Source of the DNA: Methylobacterium sp. J-067
GTDB lineage: Bacteria; Pseudomonadota; Alphaproteobacteria; Rhizobiales; Beijerinckiaceae
Assembly: GCF_022829465.1 (NCBI RefSeq)
Contig: NZ_JAKSXZ010000097.1
Span: 124,001 to 188,000, forward strand
Reading direction: 5' to 3'
Length of the DNA: 64,000 bases
Shown here: piece after piece, positions 8,640 through 18,278 of the stretch
Layout of the letters: the number at the start of each line of letters is the position of its first letter
How positions within the stretch are numbered: position 1 is the first letter of the stretch
Made by a program: the position numbers and the translations under genes
Notes under the pieces: model-generated
Seen by the model: only the letters and a program-made list of their open reading frames with translations
What the model was told of the DNA's origin: nothing
Database searches by the model: none

Positions 8640-10142
8640 ATGACGAACGACCTCCCCGCCCGATCCGTGACACGCGCCGCGAGGCCTCCCGTCTGGGCGG
8701 CCATCCTCGCGAGCGCCGGCCTTTCATGGGGGCTGGCGTCATCCGCCGAGGCGCGGCCGAGCTACGACGGCAGCGCGCCGACCTGCTTCCTCACCGCAGG
8801 CGGCGCCCTCGAAATCTGCCGCGACGGCAGCGAGGCGGAGGGCGTCCTGGCGGCGCCGTCACCCTGCGCCTTCGCGCGGGGCATCCAGCTTCTCCGCCTG
8901 CCGAAGACCGGCGTGACGGCGGTGTTCCAGGGTGAGAGCCCGCTGGCGAAGACGCGCCGGGGCGAGGATTGCCCGGAGCGGAAGGCGACCGACGCGCGCG
9001 ACGGCGGCGCGCTCCACACCGGCCGCAGCCCGGAGCAGCTCGCGACGATCCTGCCGCCCTCGCAATCGCGCTTCGGCGTCGCCTTGCCGGAGGAACGGCG
9101 GCGGAAGGGCGAGGCGCCGACCCTGGAAGGCATCGGCCCGCGCGACCCCATCGCCATCGCCGGCCGGGATTGGGCCGGCGAGGAATATTCCTACGTTTTC
9201 CTGCTCGGTCAGGAATCCACCGCCACCGACGCCGAGGTACCGGAGGACCAGCCCCGGCGCAGACGCGGGCGCCGCCGTCGCGAGGTATCCGAACCGGCGG
9301 TGCCGGCCGCCTTCAGGCGGATCCAGATCGAGGCCCGCACCCTCGACTTCGCGAGCTTCGAGATCCGCACCCGCGACGAGGACGGCAAGCTCGCCTGGGA
9401 GCCCGTGACGCCGGAGAAAAAGACGCGGCGGCGTGCCTCCGCCGCCCCGACACCCGTGGCGGTGCTGGACGAAGCGGGCAAGCCGCTGATGTCGGCCTGC
9501 CCGGCGCCGCCCTTCGCGACGCAGGGCCTCGCCGGTTCGATCAGCATCGTGGACCGCACGTATCACTACTTCTACACGGACGTGCTGCCCGAGGATTGCG
9601 GCCTGCCGCCGGAGCAGCGGCGCATGGGCCTGTACCTGCGCACCTCCACCGACCTCGCCGCCGACCGGGTGTGGTCGGCCGCGCGACGGCTCGGCGCGGC
9701 CCTGCCGCCGAACAGCCTCGTCCGGGTGGCCCGCGCCAAGGGCGCGACCCGCTGGGCGGTGTCCTACACCTGCAACCGCCCGGCGAACGCCCCTGGCGGC
9801 CCGGTGGCCGACATCTGCCTGCAATACACGGCCGACCTCGATCCGGCGGGGATCGGCGCCCTCACGCTCTACGCGGACCCGGTCGAGGCCGGGCGCTCGC
9901 CGACGTATCTCGGCCTGCGCTCCGGCGGGAACGGGGCCGGGCGCTTCGACCGCGCCAGCCATTTCTGGATGACCGACGCCTACGGCAACCTCGACCTGCC
10001 GACGACCTATGCCGGCAAGTCGGGACTCCTGACCTGGGTTGATCGCCTCTCGCCCGGTGCCGGGGGCTACGAGGGCTCGCGGGTTTACGGCCGCCCGGCC
10101 TTCTGGGCGACCTGGACGGTGCGTCGGACGGGCACGCCCTGA
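8640..10142 (+). CDS. Large exported protein, unknown function
   Basis: The product is 500 residues. It has an N-terminal signal-like segment (about residues 17-37, ending SSAEARP), so the protein is probably exported. Around residues 205-216 is a cluster of arginines ([12 protein letters not shown]). The mature protein has scattered cysteines, for example in PTCFLT, LEICRDG, DCGLPPEQ, YTCNRP and ADICLQY, suggesting disulfides. No known family was recognised. It stands alone, between a divergent DUF3775/App1 operon and the downstream transporter gene. The ribosome-binding site before the ATG is weak, so the start is uncertain. Confidence 0.7.
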   Translation: MTNDLPARSVTRAARPPVWAAILASAGLSWGLASSAEARPSYDGSAPTCFLTAGGALEICRDGSEAEGVLAAPSPCAFARGIQLLRLPKTGVTAVFQGESPLAKTRRGEDCPERKATDARDGGALHTGRSPEQLATILPPSQSRFGVALPEERRRKGEAPTLEGIGPRDPIAIAGRDWAGEEYSYVFLLGQESTATDAEVPEDQPRRRRGRRRREVSEPAVPAAFRRIQIEARTLDFASFEIRTRDEDGKLAWEPVTPEKKTRRRASAAPTPVAVLDEAGKPLMSACPAPPFATQGLAGSISIVDRTYHYFYTDVLPEDCGLPPEQRRMGLYLRTSTDLAADRVWSAARRLGAALPPNSLVRVARAKGATRWAVSYTCNRPANAPGGPVADICLQYTADLDPAGIGALTLYADPVEAGRSPTYLGLRSGGNGAGRFDRASHFWMTDAYGNLDLPTTYAGKSGLLTWVDRLSPGAGGYEGSRVYGRPAFWATWTVRRTGTP

Positions 10143-10222
10143 CGGGAGGGACATGCACGTCGCTCACGGGGGCGTTATATGGCTCCTCCGGGCACCGGGC
10201 GGCGGTGCGTCAGATCTGACAG

Positions 10223-11542
10223 ATGGGCACCGAAACAGACCTCTGGTTCGCCGCGAGCATCGTGGCGATCTCGCTCGTCCTCTCCGCCTTCTTCGCGGGT
10301 GCCGAGACCGCCTTCACCGCCGCCTCGCGGGCGCGCATGCACGCCCTGGAACAGAGCGGCGACCCCCGCGCCAGCATCGTCAACCGCATCCTCGCGATCC
10401 GCGAGCGGTTCATCGGCGCGATGCTCATCGGCTACAACATCGTCGCCATCGGGGCGTCGGCCTTCACGACGAGCGTGCTCACCGCCGTGTTCGGCAAGAG
10501 CGGCGTCATCTACGCGACCGTCGGCATGTCGGTGCTCGTCATCGTCTTCGCGGAGGTGCTGCCGAAGACGCTCGCCATCTCCAACCCCGACAAGATCGCC
10601 CTGCTGATCGCCCGGCCGGTCGCCTTCGCCGTCGCGCTGATGGGGCCGCCCGCGCTGGCCATCGAGCAGGTGGTGCGCCTGATGCTGAAGCCCTTCGGCG
10701 TCACCATCGGCGAGCACCAGTCGATCCTCACCGCCGCCGAGGAGATCCGGGGGCAGGTGGCGCTCCTGCACCGGGAGGGCGGTGTCGAACGAGCCGAGCG
10801 CGACATGCTCGGCGGCCTCCTCGACCTGTCGAACCTCTCCGTGTCCGATGTGATGGTCCACCGCACCAAGATGCGCGCCATCGACGCCGACATGACCTCG
10901 CAGGACATCGTCCGCGCGGTGCTGGCCTCGCCCTACACGCGCATGCCCCTGTGGCGGGGCACGCCGGAGAACATCGTCGGCGTGCTCCACGCCAAGGATC
11001 TGCTCCGCGCCCTCGACGCGGCGGGGGGCGACGCCTCCGGCCTCAAGGTCGAGGAACTGGCCCTGGAGACGTGGTTCGTGCCCGGCACCACCACCCTGCG
11101 GGCACAGCTCAAGGCGTTCCTCTCGAAGAAGACGCATTTCGCCCTCGTCGTGGACGAGTACGGGGAGGTAATGGGCCTCGTGACCCTCGAGGACATCCTG
11201 GAGGAGATCGTCGGCGACATCGCGGACGAGCACGACGTGACGGTTTCGGGCGTGCGCCTTCAGGTGGACGGCTCGGTGAACGTCGATGGCGGCGTGCCGA
11301 TCCGCGACCTCAACCGCGCGATGGACTGGCACCTGCCCGATGACGAGGCCACCACCATCGCCGGCCTCGTGATCCACGAGGCCCGCACCATCCCGGACCA
11401 GGGCACCGCGTTCAACTTCCACGGCTTCCGCTTCCAGGTGCTGCGGAAGGCGAAGAATCGCATCACCACGCTGAAGATCACCCCGCTGTCGGGCGTGGTC
11501 CAGCCGCCGACCTTGGCCTTGGAGCATCGCGACACGGTGTGA
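10223..11542 (+). CDS. CNNM/CorC-HlyC family membrane protein (DUF21-CBS)
   Basis: The product is 439 residues with a DUF21/CNNM membrane domain (about 1-190, several helices starting ASIVAISLVLSAFFAGAETA), a CBS-domain pair (about 205-335, with VMVHRTKMRAID and VDEYGEVMGLVTLEDILEEI) and a C-terminal CorC/HlyC domain (about 350-435). This is the standard layout of CNNM-type transporters, usually linked to magnesium or cobalt efflux in the inner membrane. Substrate is inferred from the family only. The ribosome-binding site before ATG 10223 is weak. Confidence 0.9.
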   Translation: MGTETDLWFAASIVAISLVLSAFFAGAETAFTAASRARMHALEQSGDPRASIVNRILAIRERFIGAMLIGYNIVAIGASAFTTSVLTAVFGKSGVIYATVGMSVLVIVFAEVLPKTLAISNPDKIALLIARPVAFAVALMGPPALAIEQVVRLMLKPFGVTIGEHQSILTAAEEIRGQVALLHREGGVERAERDMLGGLLDLSNLSVSDVMVHRTKMRAIDADMTSQDIVRAVLASPYTRMPLWRGTPENIVGVLHAKDLLRALDAAGGDASGLKVEELALETWFVPGTTTLRAQLKAFLSKKTHFALVVDEYGEVMGLVTLEDILEEIVGDIADEHDVTVSGVRLQVDGSVNVDGGVPIRDLNRAMDWHLPDDEATTIAGLVIHEARTIPDQGTAFNFHGFRFQVLRKAKNRITTLKITPLSGVVQPPTLALEHRDTV

Positions 11543-11574
11543 GGGCCGACCGCCGCCCCGCCCCTCCACCATCG

Positions 11575-11674
11575 CCCCCGTCATTGCGAGCGAAGTGAAG
11601 CAATCCAGGGCAGCGGGACATGTCAGAACGTGGCGCGTCCCTGGATTGCTTCGCTTCGCTCGCAATGACGGGGG
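11575..11674. repeat. Large intergenic inverted repeat
   Basis: Two 36-base arms (11575-11610 and 11639-11674) are reverse complements with a single mismatch, around a 28-base spacer. The core of each arm (ATTGCGAGCGAAG and its complement) resembles a palindromic intergenic element that I recall as common in Methylobacterium and Bradyrhizobium relatives. It lies between the transporter gene and groEL, which converge here, and could form a very strong hairpin in RNA from either direction. No second copy was seen in this window. Confidence 0.8.
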
Positions 11675-11689
11675 CGGGGTCGGATGAAA

Positions 11690-11723
11690 CCCAAAAGAAA
11701 AGGGGCCGCCTCGCGGCGACCCC
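11690..11723 (-). terminator. Rho-independent terminator of groESL
   Basis: On the minus strand a 9-bp stem (GGGGTCGCC and GGCGGCCCC, one G-T pair) with tetraloop GCGA is followed by TTTTCTTTT. It begins 28 bases after the groEL stop codon, which is the expected place for the operon terminator. Confidence 0.85.
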
Positions 11724-11750
11724 CTTCCCGTTTCGTCAGGTGGCGCGGAC

Positions 11751-13397
<1,647 letters not shown>

Positions 13398-13421
13398 CTA
13401 AGCTCTTTCGGTTCGAGGATG

Positions 13422-13450
13422 CCCCGAGGCCGGGTTCGGCCTCAAAGGGG
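13422..13450 (-). other. Hairpin between groES and groEL
   Basis: The groES-groEL gap holds a perfect 7-bp stem (GAGGCCG pairing with CGGCCTC, 4-base loop), extended by CCCC/GGGG pairing around a 3-base bulge. No T-tract follows, so it is not a terminator. In Agrobacterium the groESL transcript is reported to be cut at an intergenic hairpin; this may be the equivalent element. Confidence 0.6.
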
Positions 13451-13478
13451 CTTCAAAGCTGTCTGGGTCGGATGGGGG

Positions 13479-13769
13479 TCAGAGGTTGACCACGCCCATG
13501 ATGTCCGACTCCTTCATGATGAGGAGGTCTTCGCCGTCGATCTTGACCTCGGTGCCCGACCACTTGCCGAACAGGACGCGGTCGCCGGCCTTGACGTCGA
13601 GGGGGTTCACCCGGCCGTTCTCGTCGCGGGCGCCCGGCCCGACGGCGATGATCTCGCCCTCTTGCGGCTTCTCCTTGGCGGAATCGGGAATGATGATCCC
13701 GCCCTTCGTCCTCTCTTCGCTCTCGATACGGCGGACGACCACTCGGTCGTGCAGCGGACGGAACTTCAT
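13479..13769 (-). CDS. groS: Co-chaperonin GroES
   Basis: The product is 96 residues, the heptameric lid of GroEL. It begins [19 protein letters not shown] and contains the mobile-loop segment [16 protein letters not shown] and the ending [23 protein letters not shown] ribosome-binding site precedes the ATG at 13769. It is the first gene of the heat-shock operon with groL; the promoter and CIRCE operator lie 80-150 bases upstream. Confidence 0.98.
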   Translation of the reverse strand: MKFRPLHDRVVVRRIESEERTKGGIIIPDSAKEKPQEGEIIAVGPGARDENGRVNPLDVKAGDRVLFGKWSGTEVKIDGEDLLIMKESDIMGVVNL

Positions 13770-13850
13770 GAGCTGCCCTCTTGCTTCAGGTCTGGAGATG
13801 GCGTTGATGCGGCCCGGCGGGTCGCCTCGACCCCATAGTTAGCACCCTTG

Positions 13851-13877
13851 TTAGCACTCTCGTTTGACGAGTGCCAA
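13851..13877. promoter_or_regulatory. CIRCE operator (HrcA binding site)
   Basis: The inverted repeat TTAGCACTC, nine bases, GAGTGCCAA matches the CIRCE consensus with one mismatch in the right arm. It sits just downstream of the predicted groESL transcription start, where the HrcA repressor binds in other bacteria. A further partial half-site (TTAGCACCC, 13839-13847) lies three bases away on the groES side. Confidence 0.95.
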
Positions 13878-13887
13878 CGTGGGGGCG

Positions 13888-13916
13888 AGATAGCCATCGC
13901 GGTGTTCCGAGTCAAG
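13888..13916 (-). promoter_or_regulatory. Heat-shock (sigma-32-like) promoter of groESL
   Basis: On the minus strand CTTGAC (13916-13911) and CTATCT (13893-13888) are separated by 17 bases. This is close to the alphaproteobacterial RpoH consensus (CTTG and CYTATNT). Transcription would start about 7 bases before the CIRCE operator, so HrcA repression and sigma-32 activation appear to be combined. Confidence 0.75.
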
Positions 13917-13974
13917 ATGGTCGCACCCATCGGGGCCGCGTGACGGCCCATGCCTGCCAGGATCGCCACCCGCC

Positions 13975-14910
13975 ATGCTGAAGAAACACGGGGCGGTCTG
14001 GATCGACCTGTTCGACCCGTCGGCCGAGGAGGTTGCGGCGGTGGAGAAGGAGACCGGGCTGCGCATCCCCACGCGCGCCGCGCTCTCCGAGGTGGAGACG
14101 TCGAGCCGCCTGCGCCGGCTGAAGGGCGGGCTTTCGCTCTCGACGCCGATGATCACCTTCGAGCAGGCGGATTCGCAGCTGAAGCCCCTCGGCTTCCTGC
14201 TGACGAAGGACCACCTCGTCACCGTCCGCTTCCACGATCTGCGCGCCTACGGCCACGCGGCCAAGCGCCTGTCGGAGGAGGAGGCGGGGGATCCGGCCGA
14301 GACCTTCATCGTCCTGCTGGAGGAGCTGGTCGACAGCCTCGCGGACGCGCTGGAGGAGATGGCCGGCGACCTCGACTCGCTGTCGAGCCGCATCTTCGAC
14401 TTCGACGTGCGCGGCCCCTCCGCCCGGCGGATGGAAGAGCCGCCGCCCCGCCGCCGCGACCTCGCCCTCCGGCGCATCCTGCGGGCGATCAGCCGCCGGG
14501 GGAAAGTGCTCGGCAAGGTGCGCGCGAGCCTGCTCGGGCTGGAGCGCATCCTGCCCTTCGTGTCGAGCGCCTGCGACGGGCTCGAACTCAACGACGACGG
14601 GCGGTTCGAGACGATCCGCCGGGACATCGAATCGCTGGATGAGTTCGAGACGCGGCTCGCCGAGAACGTTCAGTTCCTGCTCGACGCGGCCCTGGGGCTC
14701 ATCAACATCGAGCAGAACAACGTCTTCCGGGTGCTCACCGTCGTCTCGGTGGTGGGGGTGCCGCCGACGCTGATCGCGTCGATCTACGGCATGAACTTCA
14801 AGAACATGCCGGAGCTCGACTGGACCTACGGCTATCCCTACGCCCTGGGCCTGATCTTCCTCAGTGCGGTGATGCCGATCATCTACTTCCGCATCAGAGG
14901 CTGGTTCTGA
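13975..14910 (+). CDS. CorA-family divalent cation transporter
   Basis: The product is 311 residues with a large cytoplasmic N-terminal domain rich in helices and two C-terminal membrane helices. The defining GMN motif is present (IYGMNFKNMPELDW, about residues 270-283), followed by the second helix and a short basic tail ending IRGWF. Members of the family form pentameric channels for magnesium, cobalt or nickel; a zinc-export (ZntB-like) role cannot be excluded. It is divergent from groES. Confidence 0.92.
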   Translation: MLKKHGAVWIDLFDPSAEEVAAVEKETGLRIPTRAALSEVETSSRLRRLKGGLSLSTPMITFEQADSQLKPLGFLLTKDHLVTVRFHDLRAYGHAAKRLSEEEAGDPAETFIVLLEELVDSLADALEEMAGDLDSLSSRIFDFDVRGPSARRMEEPPPRRRDLALRRILRAISRRGKVLGKVRASLLGLERILPFVSSACDGLELNDDGRFETIRRDIESLDEFETRLAENVQFLLDAALGLINIEQNNVFRVLTVVSVVGVPPTLIASIYGMNFKNMPELDWTYGYPYALGLIFLSAVMPIIYFRIRGWF

Positions 14911-14922
14911 GCGAGACCGTCG

Positions 14923-15693
14923 TCAGTCGCGCGCCAGTTGCGCCCGGCCGATGGCGAAGACGCGGCCGTCGCCGAGAAGGTAGGCCGTGAAGCCCTTCGG
15001 GAAGGCGGCGTCGAAGGCCTTGTCGCGCACGTTCAGGCCACCGGCGAAGGCGCCGAGCGCCGGCATGATGAGGCGCTGACCGTCGGTGACGAAGCAGCGG
15101 CGGCGCACGGCCCGGCCGCGGGCCGCCACCTTTCCGCAAGGGTGAAGGTGGCCGGCAATCTCACCGGAGGAGGGGGCAGGGCCCGGCTCGTGGCGCAGCA
15201 CGAGGTTGCCAAGGGTCAGCGCCTCGGCGTAGCGCCCGCCGACGCCCTCCTGCACCGCCGCGTCGTGGTTGCCGGCGATCCAGACCCAGTCGCGCCCCTC
15301 CTGAAGGGCGGCGACCATCGCCCGGTCGCCGGGCTCCATGCGCTCGGGGCCGCGCGCATCGTGGAAGGAATCGCCCAGCGCGACGACGCGGGCGGGGTCG
15401 TGGCGCACGATGGCCTCGTGGAGGCAGGCCAGGGTCTCGCGGGTGTCGTAGGGCGGCAGGAACTGGCCCGACCGGGCAGCGAAGGCGGAGCCCTTCTCCA
15501 GATGGAGGTCGGAGACGATCAGCGTGCGGTGGGCTTCGAGCCAGATCCCGCCACAGAGATCGAGGGTGAGCACTTCGCCCGCAACGGTGATCGTCGGGTG
15601 CTTCTGTGTCTTCTCGAGTCGGAGTCCGGCCGCCACCAGGGCATCCTCTATCGCGTCGGGGGAGGGCGAACCGTCGTGCGGGCCTCGGCTCAA
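14923..15693 (-). CDS. pdeM: Ligase-associated metallophosphoesterase PdeM
   Basis: The product is 256 residues. Metallophosphoesterase motifs are complete: SDLHLEKG, GDSFHD, GNHD and GHLHP. No ATG fits; the start is taken as TTG at 15693, which has a perfect AGGAGG seven bases upstream and overlaps the helicase stop codon (TTGA), giving tight translational coupling. PdeM is encoded with the ligase-associated helicase in many bacteria, usually near a DNA ligase and an exonuclease, and is thought to act in DNA repair. Neither ligase nor exonuclease is seen here. Confidence 0.88.
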   Translation of the reverse strand: MSRGPHDGSPSPDAIEDALVAAGLRLEKTQKHPTITVAGEVLTLDLCGGIWLEAHRTLIVSDLHLEKGSAFAARSGQFLPPYDTRETLACLHEAIVRHDPARVVALGDSFHDARGPERMEPGDRAMVAALQEGRDWVWIAGNHDAAVQEGVGGRYAEALTLGNLVLRHEPGPAPSSGEIAGHLHPCGKVAARGRAVRRRCFVTDGQRLIMPALGAFAGGLNVRDKAFDAAFPKGFTAYLLGDGRVFAIGRAQLARD

Positions 15694-18278
15694 GCCAGGG
15701 CCTCCTGAAGAAGCTCCGCCTCCGCCTCGGCCAGAATCTCGTCCGCTCCCTCGCCGTAGACCCGCTCGCGGCCGATCTCCAGCATCACGGAGACGGACAG
15801 CGGCGACACCCGGTCGAGGGCGCGATGGATGATTCGCCCCTGGATACGCTCTAGCATCACGCCGAGCCGCCTGACGTCGAGGAGTCCGGTTGCCGCATCC
15901 TGCCGCGCGGCGGCGAGCAGCAGGTGGTCGGGCTCGTGCTTGCGCAGCACGTCGAAGATCAGGTCCGTCGAGATCGTGACCTGACGGCCGGTCTTCTTCT
16001 GGCCGGGGTGGTGGCGCTCGATCAGCCCGGCGATCACGGCGCATTGCCGGAAGGTGCGCTTCATCATCGCCGATTCATCGAGCCACGCTTCAAGGTCGTC
16101 GCCGAGCATGTCCTCGCCGAACAGCTCGCCGATGAAGTCGGGGTCGAACGCGGCCCGCTCCGAGATGTCCCGCGTCATCCAGATGGCGATGCCGTAATCG
16201 TTGGCCGCGAAGCCGAGGGGCCGGAGTCCCGCCCGTTCGAGGCGCCGGGTGAGCAACATGCCGAGCGTCTGGTGGGCGAGCCGCCCCTCGAAGGGGAAGG
16301 CGGTGAGGTAGTGGCGCTTGCCGCGCGGGAAGGTCTCGACGAGCAGGTCGCGCTCCCCCGGCAGAACCGAGCGGCGGCGCTGCTGCACGAGGTAATCGCC
16401 GATGGAGGTCGGAAGCCGGTCCCACTCGAACGGGTCGGCGATGATCGCCCGCACCCGCGCCGCCAGGAAGGTCGAGAGGGGGAACTTGGATCCGGCATAG
16501 GAGGGGATCGCCGGGTCGGTCCCCGGCGGGGCGCGGGTCACGAGGGCCTCGTCCTCGGCCAGCCCCTCGAAGCGCAGGGTCTCGCCCGCGAACAGGAAGG
16601 TGTCGCCAGGCGTCAGGGTGTCGGCGAACTCGTCCTCGATCTCCCCGAGCACGCGGCCGGTCTTCGGCAGCACCGTGCCGGGCTTGCCGCGCAGGCTCCG
16701 GCCGAGGCGCACCTTCACCCGCGCCGCCTCGACGATGGTGCCGACATTCATCCGGTAGTTTTGCGCCGTGCGGGCGTCGCGCACCCGCCACAGCCCGTCC
16801 GGCCCGCGCAGGATCTTGGCGAAGCGCTCGTAGGCCCGCAGGGCGTAGCCACCGGTCGCCACGTAGTCGATGACCTGCTCGAACCGCTCCCAGGTCAGCC
16901 CGGCATAGGGCGACGCCGAAACGATCTCGTCGTAGAGGGCGCTCGCGTCGAAGGCATCGGCGCAGGCCATGCCGAGGACGTGCTGAGCCAGCACATCGAG
17001 GGCGCCCACGCGGGCGTCGGGCGTGTCCTGGGCGGCCTCCTCGACGGCATCCAGCGCCGCCTGACATTCCAGCATCTCGAAGCGGTTGCCGGGGACGAGA
17101 TAGGCCTTGGACGGCTCGTCCATCCGGTGGTTGGCCCGGCCGATCCGCTGCATGATCCGGCTCGCCCCCTTCGGCGCGCCGACATTCACGACGAGATCGA
17201 CATCGCCCCAGTCGATGCCAAGGTCGAGGGTCGCGGTGCAGACGATGGCCCGCAGGCCCCCCGACGCCATCGCCGCCTCCACCCGCCGCCGCTGGGCGGC
17301 GTCGAGCGAGCCGTGGTGGATCGCGATGGGCAGCGTGTCCTCGTTGAGGCGCCACAATTCCTGGAAGGTGTACTCGGCCTGGAGCCTTGTGTTGACGAAG
17401 ACGAGGGTCGTGCGGTGCTCCTTGATGAGGTCGTAGATCGCCTCCATCGAGTGCCACGCCGTGTGGCCGGAGATCGGCAGCGGGCGGCCGAGGTCGAGCA
17501 TCCGCAGATCGGCGCGGGCCCCGCCCGCCACCACCACGAGGTCGGCGAGGGGCGCCGCCTCCGCGCGGCCCTGCGGCACGAGATAGCGCCGCAACTCATC
17601 CGGCTCGCGCACGGTGGCGGAGAGGCCGATCGAGACGAGGCCGGGGCTCAGCGTGTGCAGCCGCGCCATCGCGAGGGAGAGGAGGTCGCCCCGCTTCGAG
17701 GTGACGAGCGCGTGCAGCTCGTCGAGGATCACGCAGCGCAGGCCGGCGAACAGGTCGGCGGCCTCGCGGTGGGCGATCAGCAGCGACAATTGCTCCGGCG
17801 TCGTGAGCAGGATGTCGGGCGGGCGGCTGACCTGCCGGGCGCGTTTGTGGGACGGGGTATCGCCCGTGCGGGTCTCGACACGGACGGGCAGGTCCATCCC
17901 CTCGATGGGCGCGTCGAGGTTGCGGGCGATGTCGACAGCCAGCGCCTTCAGCGGCGAGACGTAGAGCGTGTGCAGGGCGGGCTTCTTCGCCTTGCCGCCG
18001 CCGCGCTCGGAGAGCGCAACGAGGCTCGGCAGGAAGCCGGCCAGCGTCTTGCCCGCGCCGGTCGGCGCCACGAGGAGCGCGGAGCGCCCCGCCCGCGCGA
18101 GGCGCAGCAGGTCGAGCTGATGGCTGCGGGGCTCCCAGCCCCGCGCGGCGAACCACGCCCGGAAGGCTGGGGGGAGATCGTCCGCCCGGCCGCTCAGGCG
18201 AGGGCCATGAGGAAACGATCGATCAGTTCGAGCGCGCGCTCGCTCATCGCGCCGGGATGGCGCACAAAGATGTGGCAC
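15690..18278 (-). CDS. Ligase-associated DEXH-box helicase (Lhr family)
   Basis: The product is up to 862 residues. Helicase motifs are clear: Walker A APTGAGKT at about 71-78, DELH near 190, SATV, and motif VI QRIGRANHR; a long Lhr-type C-terminal region with winged-helix and beta-barrel parts follows. This group is the ligase-associated DNA damage response helicase. The N-terminus is uncertain: the frame starts inside the esterase gene (84-base overlap), and a CTG overlapping the esterase stop (CTGA) is an alternative. It is coupled to pdeM downstream. Confidence 0.93.
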   Translation of the reverse strand: MPHLCAPSRRDERARARTDRSFPHGPRLSGRADDLPPAFRAWFAARGWEPRSHQLDLLRLARAGRSALLVAPTGAGKTLAGFLPSLVALSERGGGKAKKPALHTLYVSPLKALAVDIARNLDAPIEGMDLPVRVETRTGDTPSHKRARQVSRPPDILLTTPEQLSLLIAHREAADLFAGLRCVILDELHALVTSKRGDLLSLAMARLHTLSPGLVSIGLSATVREPDELRRYLVPQGRAEAAPLADLVVVAGGARADLRMLDLGRPLPISGHTAWHSMEAIYDLIKEHRTTLVFVNTRLQAEYTFQELWRLNEDTLPIAIHHGSLDAAQRRRVEAAMASGGLRAIVCTATLDLGIDWGDVDLVVNVGAPKGASRIMQRIGRANHRMDEPSKAYLVPGNRFEMLECQAALDAVEEAAQDTPDARVGALDVLAQHVLGMACADAFDASALYDEIVSASPYAGLTWERFEQVIDYVATGGYALRAYERFAKILRGPDGLWRVRDARTAQNYRMNVGTIVEAARVKVRLGRSLRGKPGTVLPKTGRVLGEIEDEFADTLTPGDTFLFAGETLRFEGLAEDEALVTRAPPGTDPAIPSYAGSKFPLSTFLAARVRAIIADPFEWDRLPTSIGDYLVQQRRRSVLPGERDLLVETFPRGKRHYLTAFPFEGRLAHQTLGMLLTRRLERAGLRPLGFAANDYGIAIWMTRDISERAAFDPDFIGELFGEDMLGDDLEAWLDESAMMKRTFRQCAVIAGLIERHHPGQKKTGRQVTISTDLIFDVLRKHEPDHLLLAAARQDAATGLLDVRRLGVMLERIQGRIIHRALDRVSPLSVSVMLEIGRERVYGEGADEILAEAEAELLQEALA

